Shown here: positions 49,201 through 59,947 of the stretch, in pieces
How the letters are laid out: every line of letters begins with the position of its first letter
Numbering within the stretch: the first letter of the stretch is position 1
NCBI GenBank assembly: GCA_013396915.1
Contig: VWZL01000194.1
Coordinates: forward strand, 324,764-388,763
Direction: 5' to 3'
DNA: 64,000 nucleotides
DNA from: Stercorarius parasiticus
Lineage: Eukaryota > Chordata > Aves > Charadriiformes > Stercorariidae
The notes under the pieces: generated by a model
Database searches by the model: none
Seen by the model: the letters and a program-made list of their open reading frames with translations, nothing else
Told to the model about the DNA's origin: nothing
Translations under genes and position numbers: made by a program

Positions 49201-52200
49201 TTTGCAGCGATGGCAGAGGCTCCCTCACTATCTTGCAGGTTTTCCAGACAGCTGGAGACCAGAAAAGGATGGGGATCACAATCAGATTATTAAATGCCAC
49301 AGATAGAAGAAAGCTCCTCTCAAAGCAGTAGTAGCTATGGAAGGTTCTGCAGAGAGTTCTGCTAGACCTGGAGGACATCTCACCTGGACCTCTCCCAAGG
49401 CAGCCGGACTTCCCTGAGCACTCAGTACACAGTGACTCAGTACTCAGTGAGGGATGCCATGCACCAGGGGTGTGTGTGTCACACTACCTCACGGTGCCCC
49501 AGCCCAGTCGGCGCTGAGCGACACCTTGCACCGAGGGCTCACGCTGTCCCTGAAGGCACCTCAGCCCAGTCAGCACTGAGGAGGGGCTCGCACCACACCT
49601 GAAGGAGGCTGCACTAGAGAGCTCGACCACGCTCTGCGGAGAGGAAAACTGTGCAGACTCCTCTCTCGCTTTACCAGCATTTACTGTGTAAGAGAAGGAT
49701 TTTCTATTTGCTCTTTTCCCCTGAGTGGGGACAGTTTTTCTTCCTCTCAGCAGGCAGCTGCACTTCCACCTCCTGCTGAGGGACCCATCCCAGTCAGGGC
49801 ACGCCTGTGGTGTCCTGCCCACAACATGTTCCCCTCACCATTTCTGGTGGTCCAGCCAGGCCAGCTCAGCCCTGGCTTTCTCCTGGAGAGCTTTTTTGCG
49901 GAGCTTGAAGAGGGCAGCCTGGTGTCGAGCTCGCAGCTCTTCTCCCCTCAGACACTGCTCCACCATGGCCAAGCTGAAGCAGCAGAAGGTGCTGGAGTCT
50001 CCATAGTGCTGTCCGACTTCACTCCACTGGGGACAGAGGAGAGCACCATGTTTATTGAAGTGCCATGTGGGTGACAAGTTTGACATTGGCACTAAAAACC
50101 AAAAAAAAAAAAGAAAACCACTCACAAAAAACAGACACTGGTAGAAGAGCTGGTGTTACCTGGCTGTCAGAGCTGGCCCGTTCGCTGCTGTCTCCAGAGT
50201 CATCCCCTGCACAGGTCTCCCCGTGGGGCAGATTCACCGGAGGTGACAACAGATTCAAGGTTTGATGGTCCTGCAGTGGCTCCCCGTGCTCCACTGGCAG
50301 GGATCCTAAGGAGAAGATTTTAAGTCACTGTAAGTAAAATATTTCTCTGTAATAAAAGGGAAAAAAAAGACCCCGCCCAAAATGATTGCCACAGTAGATG
50401 AGTTAGCATCCATTCCTGAATTCCAGGCGCCTTTGGAAAGGCTCGTCGGCCAGGCCCTCAGCAGGAGCCTGAGGAGAGTCACCCCACAGCCGTCCGCTTA
50501 CAGGAGCAAGTTATGAATGCTAACCCCCCTTTCGAGTGAAATCACGGTGAACAGGTAGGGCCTATATACAGGTAAAAAGAAAGGGCCTATAAGTAGGGTA
50601 AATAACTCTCACTCCTCAGATTATTTTCTGTAGAAGGGTCAGGAGTACAAGGGGAGATTGCTATGGTTTAAATATGCACAATGAATCTAAGTATTTAAGT
50701 CAAATTTTTCAAAATCAATTAGAAAATTAGTGAAATTTGTGAATATGTGTTCCAGCCCCTGGATGCTGCACTGTTTCTCACGTCATGCTAGAAAGTGTTG
50801 TTGTTTGCCCAATACCACCAAATCCTTTAACTTAGTGTTCACCTTCTTGAAGCCCTGAGCAATACGAATCCCTTCCTCCCCAAGGTTTTCTTTCTCCCAC
50901 CGTTTTGGGATCCACTGGACTGTGATCTCTTTCTGTCTGCAATGCAGATTGCTTCAGTGAATGTGTTTCTTGATTACTGATGGTAAGAAAGAAAGGAAAT
51001 ATGTTCTTATTGCAGTCAGAGATACTATTTCAATTCCTAGCTTTCATAGTGAAGTCCTCTGTGGAGGCTGAGTCTTTTTCAAATTAGCATGATGCTCATT
51101 TTTATGCAATATTGAAAGTTTTATCTGTGCAAAGATGCATTTCTGGTAATTGTATCCATAAGATTCTAGAAGCAATTCTCAAGTCCTTAATATATGCCAC
51201 TTTAAAGGAACATAAAAATGTGCACATACAATTTTCCCATTCATAGTAAGGTATACGATGGCAAAACAAAATGAGGAAAACTATATTTCCCCCACAGGTT
51301 TCAAAGGGGCTTCTACCTTTAAAAAAGAAAAAAAAAAAAAGAAAGAAGGGGAAAAAAAAGCATGAACATTTGAAGGTGTTAAAGGTGTTTATGCTATGGT
51401 TTGTGCATAAATCAGAGTAGAAAGACTGTACTGCAAAGATGGATACTTCACAGCAGAGATCTGAATGAGCAAAAAGGTGAGGCCGTAGTCTTAAAGATAT
51501 CACAATGGCCACATTAGCTCTTCTTAAATGACTTGAAGTGAACATCAGTTTTAGAAACCATGCACAGCACAAATGGTCTAGAGCCGCGAGTCATTCATAC
51601 AGTCAAACCACAGGCTAAAACATTGGCTAAACACCTCATTGTATACTGCCTTCTGTACCTGCCAGCTGCATTGTCGCCTTCCATTTGGGATCCTCTCCAC
51701 ATTTGCTCTGCGTGGTGCAACTTTGGCACAGAATAACAACTGCCTTTGGAGCGACTGCACTCCTGCAAACACAGAAGTCATCCATAGACCTGAATGATCT
51801 ATTTGAAAGGCAGAATTTTAAGCCTTCTTCCCTCATCCTCTTGGGAAAGCCCTTCATTGTAGATAATGCTTTTCATATGCCAATAACTCCTGAAGAGTTG
51901 GATTAACTAATGAGCTGGATACTACTCACAGTGAAATAACTGTGTGGGCATATGGATGTAAGATAGTACAACAGCTCACAGACTGTTGCATATTTAGAGC
52001 TGTTTTCATGGGAGTCAGGGTACTGTGTTCATCCTAAGGGCTTAAAAAAACCCAACAAAAACATACAGAGATCACTTCTGTCTGAGTTGTTCAAACATAG
52101 TGGGAGACATTAATTGAGCTAAAGTATCCTCCAAAGCAAATATTCTCAACAACATAATGAGAGCTTGGAATTGCTCTCAGACATGGGGTCTGAGCTTGTG

Positions 52201-55200
52201 TTTATGAATGTGGGGCTAAGTTCTTATTCTAACAAATAGACACCAAGATCCATCAGTTCCTAGTTGAATTCAGAATCTAAGGTGCAAATAAACAGCATGC
52301 TAACTTTTTGGTTTTGGAAAGATACTTTTTGGTCAAGATTAGCATCTGACTAGGCTCTCATGTCTGAGCAAGTATCACAGTAATTTTCTCTTGAGGACTT
52401 AAAATCCCTTCTCTTGATTTTACAGCAAAACCAGCCATAGACACCAAAAGCTGCAGTACCTAAGTGATTTCAGATCAACAGTCCAAATGACCACCTAAGG
52501 GATTCCATTAACTGAGACACCTGGGCACTTCCAAAAGGTTACCCAGATCTACAGTTTTTTTATCAGTTAAAAAACCCCTTTTGATTAAGGGACTCCTAAG
52601 TGAGAAAAAAACCCAACCCAGTAGAGATTGGAGGAACATTTTCCTGAATACAGAGGCAATAGCAGAGGATCTGAAATGATAACTTACCTCTGAATTGTGC
52701 TGAAGCAGGTTGCTCAAAAACCTCTGGCTTTCTTGAACCTCTAGTTTTGCTTTCTCCCTCAGCACCGTAAGCCTCTGCTTCTGCTGGAGCTGATGGACCT
52801 GCATTAGGAAATGATATGCTATAAGTGATACTGTTAACCAAGTCACCTGATTTCTCAGAGCTGGGGGGCAAAGGGCAGCCAACTCCAAGAGAAGGCAGCA
52901 CAGGTATTACACAGCCAACTCCTGTCACATCCTGCTGTCTTTGGAAAGCAGTACAAATGCTTGCCTTGGCTGCAGCACAGCAATGCATTCTTGCCTGCCA
53001 ATGCTAGAATAGCATCTCCAAATAGCAAATTAAGTCTGGCACCTCTCCTTTACACCTATATGGGGTTTATAAACCTGATGCAGAGGCAGCTGATGCCAAC
53101 TGATTATAGCCTAAACACACCCGATTCCAGGATAGCTAGCACCTTTTTTCCTGGGATAGTAGAACTGGAATTGTTCTTGCTTGATTCATAAGTTGCTTAC
53201 TGTACCTTCAGTTTGTGAGCCAGTAGTAGGGAGGTTTGCCTCAAATTGTCCAGATGGCTCTTGTGTTTCTCTTCCAGTTCTGTGCAGCTAGAGTCTCCTT
53301 CACCTGCAGAAGCTTAGGAAATAGATGGTAACAGTCACCATTTGTTAATTAACAATATTTTAACATCCGTGCTCCATTTAATAGGTGCCAGCTGAAGAAA
53401 GTATCAGAGTTTCCCAAAGAGAGGCAGTGGAAGCAGATTTCCTTCAGATTCCAGTTGGATGCTGCCCTGAAAATGTGTTTCTACACTGTCAAAGTCCATG
53501 GGGATTTAAGTGTTTTGACACCAGAGCTGGCCTGGTGGGTCACTGTTGAGGTCAGTACACCTTGTAAATAATCTAACAGCATCACGATATTTTCAATGTG
53601 GTACCGGGGCATCTGCTTCTCAGCTCTGCTATATTTCAGGTCTGGTTGTACCTCTCAAAACATGCCTGAGTCTTAATACATAGATTTAAACAGGGGATCG
53701 CCAAAAGGGGAAGGGGGGATGTGTACATTGTTCCTAACTGCATCTTCCTTTTGAATCCTCTCTGGGCCTATTTTTGGAAGCCTCCCAAATCTGACATCTG
53801 CCTTTATTCCTGAGATAACTTCGCTGCATACATTCACTTCTTCTGCCATATCCGAAGAAGGAAAATGTCACTACTTAGATCTTGTCAATAAATCTGTTAG
53901 CATAAAGTCACACATGTGCTGGGGAGAGAGGAAGAGGTAGGACTCAAGAGGTCCTATGCCAGGAAAGAGAAGGACTGGGAAGCAATTCCCATTCTAAGTC
54001 CGAAGCCTGGGTCATGGGCACTCTTGTCCCCACTGCTCCTTCGCTGCACCAACAGGATCAGACCCATTAGTTACAAAGCAAGAAAAGCTTCCCCACTTGG
54101 TCACTTCTCTGGGAACTCTAGCAGCATCACACATGCCCCCTCCATCTTGTAGCTTCTCCCTGTGTGGGGGTGCAGGCTTGGTTTCTCTCTTTTATCATGG
54201 GGGAGACAAGCCCATAAAAAAAAGCTTTCACTTTTAAGTAGGGAAAAAAATTCTTGTTCCAGGTGTACCTGTTTCCCTGCTACTTCCTTATTGTAACTCT
54301 CCTGTCTGTCTTTTACAGTACAGGTGATGTAATGTTTACCAGTGATATGTTCTTGGCTGCTTTGAGCTTCTCAGATGAATTGCTAAGCTTATGCAAACAG
54401 GTTGCGTGTTTGCTCTGTGCTGTGCTACTGTCACAGCAACCAGAGTCATAAATGAATTGAAGTGTGGGTCATAAATAGAAATAGGTTTGACTTGGAAACT
54501 TGAGATAAAATCTGTATCCCTGTCCAGATTGTCTGAGTCCAAATTACCCCATGCCTCAGGAGAAGCCCACAACATGCAAGGTTTGGTTTTGCTTTAAATA
54601 CTGAGGGATCGCTAACATGGAAGGAATAGAGATGTGGGCTTCTTGGCATGCCAGGATGCTTTTTGTGTTTATGTGGATGTGAGTGAAATAAAATGTCAAT
54701 GCTTCAAGCCTGATGCAGGTTTTTCTATTAGAATGCTGCTGTGTTTTTATAAACAGCTTGATTGAAAACTTCACTTACCTCTTACAGTGCTAATGTAAGA
54801 GGCTTTTCTTAACCCTCTCCTTTTCAGAATCAAGAGATTGGATGAAAATCTTATCTTTTATTTCAGTAATGCATATCTCCTGGCTCTGGAGGGTTGATTG
54901 AAAAGGCAAAACCATACTGAATTACCTAGAAATTACATGCCCAATAAAGAGTTCATCCTGTTATAAAGATTTTTAGTTTTACCCCAGTCTTTCTAATTTT
55001 GAGGACTTATTCAGACTCTGTAAAACTTACAGTTACCAGAGATGATTTTGTGAAATGGTATATTTAGGAAAATGCTGTGGATGAAAGAGGTGTTGTTTCT
55101 ACAGGGAAGTTTTATTACTGGTTTTAAGGAATGTAATAGAAAAAAGACAAGTGAGTAGCTCTTCAGCGGGTATACAGACAACTCATCACTTTCAAAAGTC

Positions 55201-58200
55201 AGATGAGGATGCCTCCTTCAATACTAACAAATAAGGTCATTTTATTGAAAAAAAATTACAATTTAAATTTATTGATGCTAAGTTGTCTGAGTAGCTTTTA
55301 ATACTAATACCAGGGCCATTCTGAAGCATGGGATTCTATTAGGATATAGTTGAAAACTGGGAAGTATTTTAACTTTGTGCCTCAAACTGAATGATGTTAT
55401 TGTTGTTCTGCTCAAAGCCTGACCAATGGTACTGATCTCAAAGTGAATAAAAAGATTGTTCTGATCTGTTTTCACTCCTTTTGAACGTAATTTTCCTAAT
55501 TGTGCCTACTTCCAGATACATTTCTTGTGTTGCAAAATCCTGCTTTAAAGAAAATACCATCTGGCTAAACTTCATGTCCTCTTATGTTATGATGAATGGC
55601 GTTCTACTGCATACCCAGATAGCTTCAATGTACATACACTCAGTCTTTTTAAAAAAATGCTATTTATTAAATCACTTTCCGCTGCACTTGCAGAATCTCA
55701 GTAAAGCCCTGTAGAATCTCTGTGACATATAATTAAAAAAGCTGGGCTAAAAGTCTCATTTTTCTAATCACTTGAAGCTAGGCAGAAGCACTTACTGCTG
55801 CTTTAGTCAAGGACAGCTTTTTCTCTTTCTGCCCATGTCAGCAATCAGTCCAAACCAGTTATTACAAAAATACGTACTTGCAACTTTAGATGTAAACACA
55901 ACTTTTACTACATTATTGCCAGGAGGTGTATGAAGATGGGGTGTAAAAAGTCTTGAATGGCTGCTATGGAATGGAGCAACAGATCCAGAAGGAATTGACC
56001 CAATCCTTCCCCTCTCCAAAATTACTGTGCTAGCTCAATTGCTTTATTATTTTAAGATGCTCTTCAGGTAAGGGAAGGGACAGGTGAAATACCACTCAGG
56101 CTTTTCAGTACTTTTTGTTAGCATGCAAGAACTGAGCTGTGGTGGTGACAGGTAAATGGAGACGCAGAAAAGAGGTTTGCTAACTCCTGATCACAACTGA
56201 GGTATGCAGCACAGGCGATCAGGATGGCTGTTTAGCCCTTATTCGGCAAGACCTGTAAGCCAAGAGCAATCCCTAAGAAAGAGACTCTGAACTTGAAGGC
56301 TACACTTGTTTAAACGGGAAAATCAGCAGGCTCATCTGCATTCTTGAGTACCTTGGAGAATCTCTATTTCTGCGCCTGCTGAATCAGTTTCTTCTCTCCT
56401 CTATAAATACGTCTGATATCCCACTTGTCATTGAAGAGTATCTGCTTGCTAGACAAGGGGATTAATGTGGCCTGTGCTGCTCCTGTCCTCTGCATATTTT
56501 GTGTTTATATCTAAATCCTCTAGTGCGGAGGGTTGGCCAGAGTTCAGCTTCCAGCCAGATGTTGCAGCACATGGCAATACCTCACCCTGCTGCTGACCCT
56601 TCCACGTGCAGCATGTCACATGCAGAGCAGCAGAGCAAGAGAGAGCTGGGCCTGAACCTGGGCCTAACCAGAACCCTGACTGTCCACGGAATGTTCCTTC
56701 CACCGCTCATCAGTTACACTCAATTCCCTCAACCCACTACCATTGCAGTATGGATACCAAAGCCCCAGCCTGGATGGCAAAGCAACACTGCACTCCACAG
56801 AGCAAAAAATGTACACATGTGTGCACATGCTTTGCAGTGGTATTTTACAAGTAACAGCACCCTGTGGGGCAGTAGCACAGAGAGGAACAAAGTCCTGACT
56901 TCTTGTGCTATGGGCTATAGGATGATTTATCAGCCAGCTAATGAGCAGTGCAAATACAGCATCCGTGGGTATGGAAAGAAACTAGTTCAGAGGGAGAAAA
57001 CTGCTATCAAAGGAAGTGAGAGCAATTCTCAAGAGCGATTCTCGTGTTGCCTGTCACAGAGTCAAGAGACATGCTATGCTTCAACGCTGCCGTCATTGCA
57101 GACTCCTTCAGAGATGTTTGAAGGCTGCTGATGGAGCTCACTGAAGCTGCACCATGCAGAAGCTTTGTAAAATACAAAAGACAGTGTAGGATTTTGAAGC
57201 AAAACACGAAGAGCTGTCTTATCTCAGGACCATCAATCAGAGGGCAATTAGCTGAAAACATGCTGTTACACTTCTCTGATTCCACTAATTTAATCATTTC
57301 TCGCTCTGCTACAAGCAAGAAAGCAGCTCCCTCTAGTGACATGAGAAAATATGTCAATCAGCAGTTACGGAAAGACGTTACATATGAATATCTTTTCTTT
57401 GTAATACAGGTTAAAATTCTGCATTTTAAGAATAATGGAGAGTATTTCATTTGCTTTCTAAATGCCAATTACTTTAAACCAGTAGCTGTTCTTAAGCTTC
57501 AACATTTAGAAAATACTTTTTTAACAATTAATTTCAGCTTAAATCTTGTTATCTCTCAAATTCTAAAAGGAAACAAGAGCTTTCTGGCTCATTTAGTCCA
57601 ATCTGGTTCATAGTCCAACCGCAGGACTGTAGGAAGGGGCACAGGCAAAATGTTTTTTTTAAAATCTCCTACTTTCCTTATTTAATAATGATACAGAAAC
57701 TTGGGTACTGTAAGCTGTATTCAGAGGGTGTGCTGCAGCATCAAGGAAAGTACAGCTCATCTTGTCAGCTCCCTGTGGAAAAGACCTGGTGGTCTGGCAG
57801 GAATGATGGAAGGACTTTATGTAGTGGTGTCTCTGAGAGAAGCAGAATGTACAAACCAGCTCCTCATCAGCTCACTTGGTGATACCAAGCTTTGTGCCTA
57901 ACCTGATTAGAGATCCATATGAGAGCTATGTGAAATACTTCCCAGTGATCCCTATGGAGACAACTTCTGTTCATCACAGCATGCGCTTATAGCATTTGCA
58001 ATTCCAGATTTTATACTCTCTGTGTCTAAAAAGCAAATTCAACAGTTTGGGACAGGTTCACTGTTTTACTTCAGGCAGTAGTTACAAATATTTTATGACT
58101 ATCTGCCTCTTATACTGTGTTTTATTATGTTTGAAGATTAAATTTGTCATTTTGCCAAGTGTGTTTACTACAGAAAATTTTTTATGTCTTTGGCATAATA

Positions 58201-59947
58201 ATTAGCAGTTAGGTGACGCACGTATCATTCAAAGGTAAATACTTCTATTTTGCAGCAGTTGTATAATTACACATCATTATGCTGCTTGTGCATGGTGACT
58301 TCTGTGTTCTGTGAAAGAGAACAGAATCAACTACTGGTGTGATGCATCACAGTAGACAATACAGCCTTGTGTCTGAATACCCTTTTCCTGATAAGAGTGG
58401 TGAGCAGATCCACTTGTGACCCATATTTCAAAACCACATTGTCTCCGGAGTGACAGTTCTGTGCCTCATCTGCAGCAACATGGCCCGTAGTGGAACTGCT
58501 GGCTTACGCTCAAACCTGGCGCTTGAGCTCACTCAAACGCTGTCAGCTCCTGCAAATGCACAGAGAAGGTAAAGGTTTCTCCTGGCATAGATACCAGGCA
58601 GCAGTTCCTATTGTTCATGTGGTGAATGGTGGATGGCAGGGTCTTTTTGCCAGATACCTTCCAGAACTGGAGCCCTTAGTTATTAATATTAAATAAATAC
58701 AATGTCTTTCGCCTATGGTAAACACTTCAGACAACAGACTTACTGTCCAATCATGTAAGATGCCCTCCTAGTCTCTGGGGGATGGGGAGAAGCATAGTAA
58801 ACAATGTTGGCTTCTCCACCACCTCAAAATCCAATATTACGTATAAAATTTTGTGGGGAAAACAATGAAGAATCCTTAATAAGAGCAAAGGCTTTTTGTA
58901 AGTACCCTCTTTGAGGAAAGGTTGTCTGATCTTGTTCTTTTGTCTCGGAAAAGCCCTTAAAACAATGCACCATCTGCTACTGTTTGGAGGAAGCAAGCAG
59001 AGATCTCTTCAGACAGGGTGGCCTGTATGCTACTGTTTGCCTTTTAACCCTTTCGACCACAAACTTTCCCTTGTTTCTATGCAAACATTTGTTCTGAGCA
59101 GAAGTGGCGATGCCTGGCACCCCACCCTTGCCTTGGCCAGCCCCGCGGGATCCTCCAGCAGATCTCTCCATTCAGCCTGCATCCTTTGTTAACCCCCTAT
59201 AAATGTTCCGTGCCTTGATGTATCTTGCTGTACAAGTAGGATGATATCCCACACTTATCTGATGTGGTAATTATGAAGAATTAATTGCAAAGCTCCTTGA
59301 GACCTTCAGATGAAAGGTGCTGAAAATGGCTCTGGTCCAAACGGGGTTTGTTCTGTCGGGGGCTGTCTGTAGCTGTCACTGTGTCACTCAGCACAGGGCC
59401 AACCTGTGAGGTGACACTGGTGAATTCACACCCGTGAGACAGCCGAGCACAGCACTGCATGGAAAAGGCAAAGCGTTTCTATTGCATTTTTTAGTGGGGT
59501 GTATCTGTTAAATTGGATATGAAGGTTGAGGGGACATTTTTCATATATTCATTCTTCACTTCTGAAATCTGGAACACGAACCAGCTATTTGAAATTCCCC
59601 CTCACCCTAAAAGTTTTTTTCAGTCCCAATTAGAACCACTAGCAAGGATTCTCTTGCAATGAAGGACTATTCGTTCTTTTGCAATAGCATAAGAAGTACC
59701 TTGGGAGGGCACGGAGTAACCCCCGTGCTCTGACGTTTTGGGAAATGCCACCTTACCCAGGTCCTGCTCAAAGCCGTGGTGAGTCTCAGCTCCAAGGCTC
59801 AGAGCGGCAGAGGGCTGTGACCTGAAGCTGTCCAGTGTCCTCGGGATCTCTCTGGGAGACCAGCTGGCAATTTCCTCTTGATTCTGAACATTGAAAATGG
59901 CCTCACACCGGTAGTGATTCCTCTGAGCTGTGAGTTCTCTCTGCGGA
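34066..59947 (-). CDS. CCDC187: CEP350-family CAP-Gly protein, CCDC187 orthologue (20 exons, 5' end missing)
   Basis: Centrosome/microtubule-associated protein of the CEP350/CCDC187 family; the cellular role is inferred from CEP350, which binds microtubules through its CAP-Gly domain and anchors at centrosomes. The exons join in one frame (5,722 bp, about 1,906 residues to the stop) with all phases matching. In order: polar and coiled-coil-like charged helices (for example [35 protein letters not shown]), disordered Ser/Glu-rich regions, one 961-codon exon with a proline-motif array and a CAP-Gly domain, and a C-terminal region closely resembling the CEP350 C-terminus ([26 protein letters not shown]). 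The CAP-Gly and tail are clearly related to CEP350 but too divergent to be that gene in a bird. The position immediately upstream of QSOX2 on the same strand is that of CCDC187 in human. The start codon and promoter were not found. The symbol rests on synteny and family. Confidence 0.8.
34525..34650 (-). CDS. CCDC187: CCDC187-like exon, C-terminal domain
   Basis: 126 bp, phase 0-0, 42 residues beginning [17 protein letters not shown] and ending [10 protein letters not shown]. The KRDRVD-IL pattern is shared with CEP350. Acceptor TTTTGTAG, donor CTG|GTAAGC. Confidence 0.92.
35110..35253 (-). CDS. CCDC187: CCDC187-like exon, C-terminal domain
   Basis: 144 bp, phase 0-0, 48 residues beginning [15 protein letters not shown]. 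It corresponds to the CEP350 segment that starts with a similar FDLT-E motif. Acceptor TTGTTACAG, donor AAG|GTACAT. Confidence 0.92.
35958..36299 (-). CDS. CCDC187: CCDC187-like exon, C-terminal domain
   Basis: 342 bp, phase 0-0, 114 residues. It includes [11 protein letters not shown], then [20 protein letters not shown] and [13 protein letters not shown], each with a recognisable CEP350 counterpart. Acceptor TCTACTAAAG, donor CAG|GTATTT. Confidence 0.9.
37200..40084 (-). CDS. CCDC187: CCDC187-like giant exon: disordered region, proline motifs, CAP-Gly
   Basis: 2,885 bp with 961 whole codons open throughout, far larger than any other exon here. The first two thirds are Ser/Asp/Glu-rich and look disordered. 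A proline-motif array maps to about 38495-38830. The CAP-Gly domain maps to about 38040-38243: it starts [14 protein letters not shown], contains the CAP-Gly signature-like GDNAGTYKG (GKNDG in classical members, and of the same type in CEP350) and ends [14 protein letters not shown]. An acidic stretch ([13 protein letters not shown]) follows, as in CEP350, then predicted helices before the donor CCA|GTAAGT. Acceptor: a long T run and AATGTTCCAG. Phase 1 in, phase 0 out. Confidence 0.95.
40541..40620 (-). CDS. CCDC187: CCDC187-like exon (80 bp)
   Basis: Encodes [20 protein letters not shown] and ISLSE, polar and probably disordered. Acceptor TATTTTCAG, donor GGAAG|GTAAGA; phases fit both neighbours. 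Confidence 0.85.
41197..41327 (-). CDS. CCDC187: CCDC187-like exon (131 bp)
   Basis: Encodes [20 protein letters not shown] and then a charged stretch ending [11 protein letters not shown]. Acceptor TCTCTGCAG, donor AGAG|GTACTG; phase 0 in, phase 2 out. Confidence 0.85.
41585..41706 (-). CDS. CCDC187: CCDC187-like exon with probable GC donor
   Basis: 122 bp encoding [20 protein letters not shown] and a charged helix that ends CSPFQ. The acceptor is GTATTTCAG|GT. The only donor-like site giving phase 0 with fair context is CAG|GCATGT, a GC-AG intron start; a poorer GT alternative (GAG|GTCTGC) lies a few codons upstream. Confidence 0.75.
42659..42827 (-). CDS. CCDC187: CCDC187-like exon (169 bp)
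   Basis: Encodes [20 protein letters not shown], then a helix with cysteines ([20 protein letters not shown]). Acceptor CATTCTAG, donor AACTG|GTAAAT; phase 0 in, phase 1 out. Confidence 0.85.
43355..43467 (-). CDS. CCDC187: CCDC187-like exon (113 bp)
   Basis: Encodes [20 protein letters not shown] and [17 protein letters not shown]. Acceptor ACCTTTCAG, donor TTCCG|GTAAGG; phase 1 in, phase 0 out. No fold recognised. Confidence 0.85.
44026..44210 (-). CDS. CCDC187: CCDC187-like exon (185 bp)
   Basis: Encodes [20 protein letters not shown], then a low-complexity polar stretch ending FMIRDCINT. Acceptor CTGTTTACAG, donor ACAG|GTACCC. The joins give D at the upstream junction and E at the downstream junction without a stop. 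Confidence 0.82.
44211..47250 (-). other. Intron of the CCDC187-like gene (3.0 kb)
   Basis: AT-rich intron with a short TATA/CACA-type simple repeat near 46675-46720. No exon recognised. Confidence 0.8.
47251..47429 (-). CDS. CCDC187: CCDC187-like exon (179 bp)
   Basis: Encodes [20 protein letters not shown], a serine-rich part and a lysine-rich end ([10 protein letters not shown]). Acceptor CATTTTAG, donor GAGGA|GTAAGT; phase 0 in, phase 2 out. Confidence 0.85.
47524..47697 (-). CDS. CCDC187: CCDC187-like exon: coiled coil
   Basis: 174 bp, 58 residues, phase 0-0. It encodes [20 protein letters not shown] followed by [20 protein letters not shown], a strongly charged helix of coiled-coil type. 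Acceptor TCTGTGTAG, donor TTG|GTGGGT. Confidence 0.85.
48391..49070 (+). mobile_element. CR1 LINE, 5'-truncated, interrupted by an assembly N
   Basis: The plus-strand frame to 48660 encodes reverse-transcriptase motifs [20 protein letters not shown] and KFADDTK (the catalytic DD box). After the single N at 48661 the sequence resumes in the 3' part of CR1 (CTGGAGCACCTCTC..., CTTCCAACCCTATG) and ends with the octamer ATTCTATG. The element lies antisense in an intron of the CCDC187-like gene. It is dead: truncated and lacking the middle of the RT region. Confidence 0.95.
49164..49251 (-). CDS. CCDC187: CCDC187-like exon (88 bp)
   Basis: Encodes [20 protein letters not shown] and ILTELKQEQ, which runs into the next coiled-coil exon. 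Acceptor GTCTCCAG, donor CAG|GTAATT; phase 2 in, phase 0 out. Confidence 0.85.
49839..50026 (-). CDS. CCDC187: CCDC187-like exon: charged helix
   Basis: 188 bp. It encodes [20 protein letters not shown], then [20 protein letters not shown] and [14 protein letters not shown]. The Lys/Arg-rich helix with the ELAWL-HQK pattern is typical of CEP350-family coiled coils. Acceptor TGTCCCCAG, donor AATG|GTGAGG. Confidence 0.9.
50160..50305 (-). CDS. CCDC187: CCDC187-like exon (146 bp)
   Basis: Encodes [20 protein letters not shown] and an acidic serine-rich end ([16 protein letters not shown]). Acceptor TCTCCTTAG, donor CAG|GTAACA; phase 1 in, phase 0 out. Confidence 0.85.
50843..50936 (-). CDS. CCDC187: CCDC187-like exon (94 bp), phase-supported
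   Basis: Encodes [20 protein letters not shown] and [12 protein letters not shown] recognise no homologue. It is called because the flanking exons need a phase 0-in, phase 1-out exon between them, and this segment supplies exactly that with acceptor GCATTGCAG and donor AAG|GTGAAC. Confidence 0.65.
50937..52687 (-). other. Intron of the CCDC187-like gene (1.75 kb)
   Basis: Contains a purine tract near 51320-51360. An exon-like segment near 51660-51770 was considered and not accepted because its phases do not fit. Confidence 0.7.
52688..52798 (-). CDS. CCDC187: CCDC187-like exon: coiled coil
   Basis: 111 bp, 37 residues, phase 0-0. It encodes [20 protein letters not shown] and [17 protein letters not shown], a clear heptad-like charged helix. 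Acceptor CTAATGCAG, donor GAG|GTAAGT. Confidence 0.88.
53206..53303 (-). CDS. CCDC187: CCDC187-like exon: coiled coil
   Basis: 98 bp encoding [20 protein letters not shown] and [12 protein letters not shown], which continues straight into the next coiled-coil exon. Acceptor CTTCTGCAG, donor AAG|GTACAG; phase 1 in, phase 0 out. Confidence 0.86.
53304..59756 (-). other. Large intron of the CCDC187-like gene (6.45 kb)
   Basis: The flanking exons are phase-compatible without anything between them, but a symmetric exon could be hidden here. The best candidate, near 55876-56027, has a weak acceptor. Confidence 0.6.
59757..59947 (-). CDS. CCDC187: CCDC187-like, most 5' exon recognised
   Basis: 191 bp. 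It encodes [20 protein letters not shown], then [20 protein letters not shown] and a Ser/Ala-rich end. Donor CTGG|GTAAGG gives phase 1, matching the exon at 53303. Acceptor CTGACACAG|T implies that an earlier exon ends in phase 2. It is separated from the next exon by a 6.4-kb intron. Confidence 0.75.

Noticed and set aside
51660..51772. Exon-like segment on the minus strand (TTTGCAG acceptor, CAG|GTACAG donor)
   Set aside because: None of its frames gives the phase 0-in, phase 1-out needed between the flanking exons; the segment at 50843-50936 does.
55876..56027. Minus-strand open segment ([20 protein letters not shown]...) as an extra exon
   Set aside because: It could be phase 1-1, but the acceptor lacks a pyrimidine tract and no homology is visible. 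Left as a possibility only.
56340..56416. Exon candidate with donor AAG|GTACTC
   Set aside because: A fitting frame requires an acceptor with almost no pyrimidines; too short to judge.
34066..59947. CEP350 itself
   Set aside because: The CAP-Gly domain and C-terminus are related to CEP350 but too different for an orthologue in a bird, and the gene is next to QSOX2.
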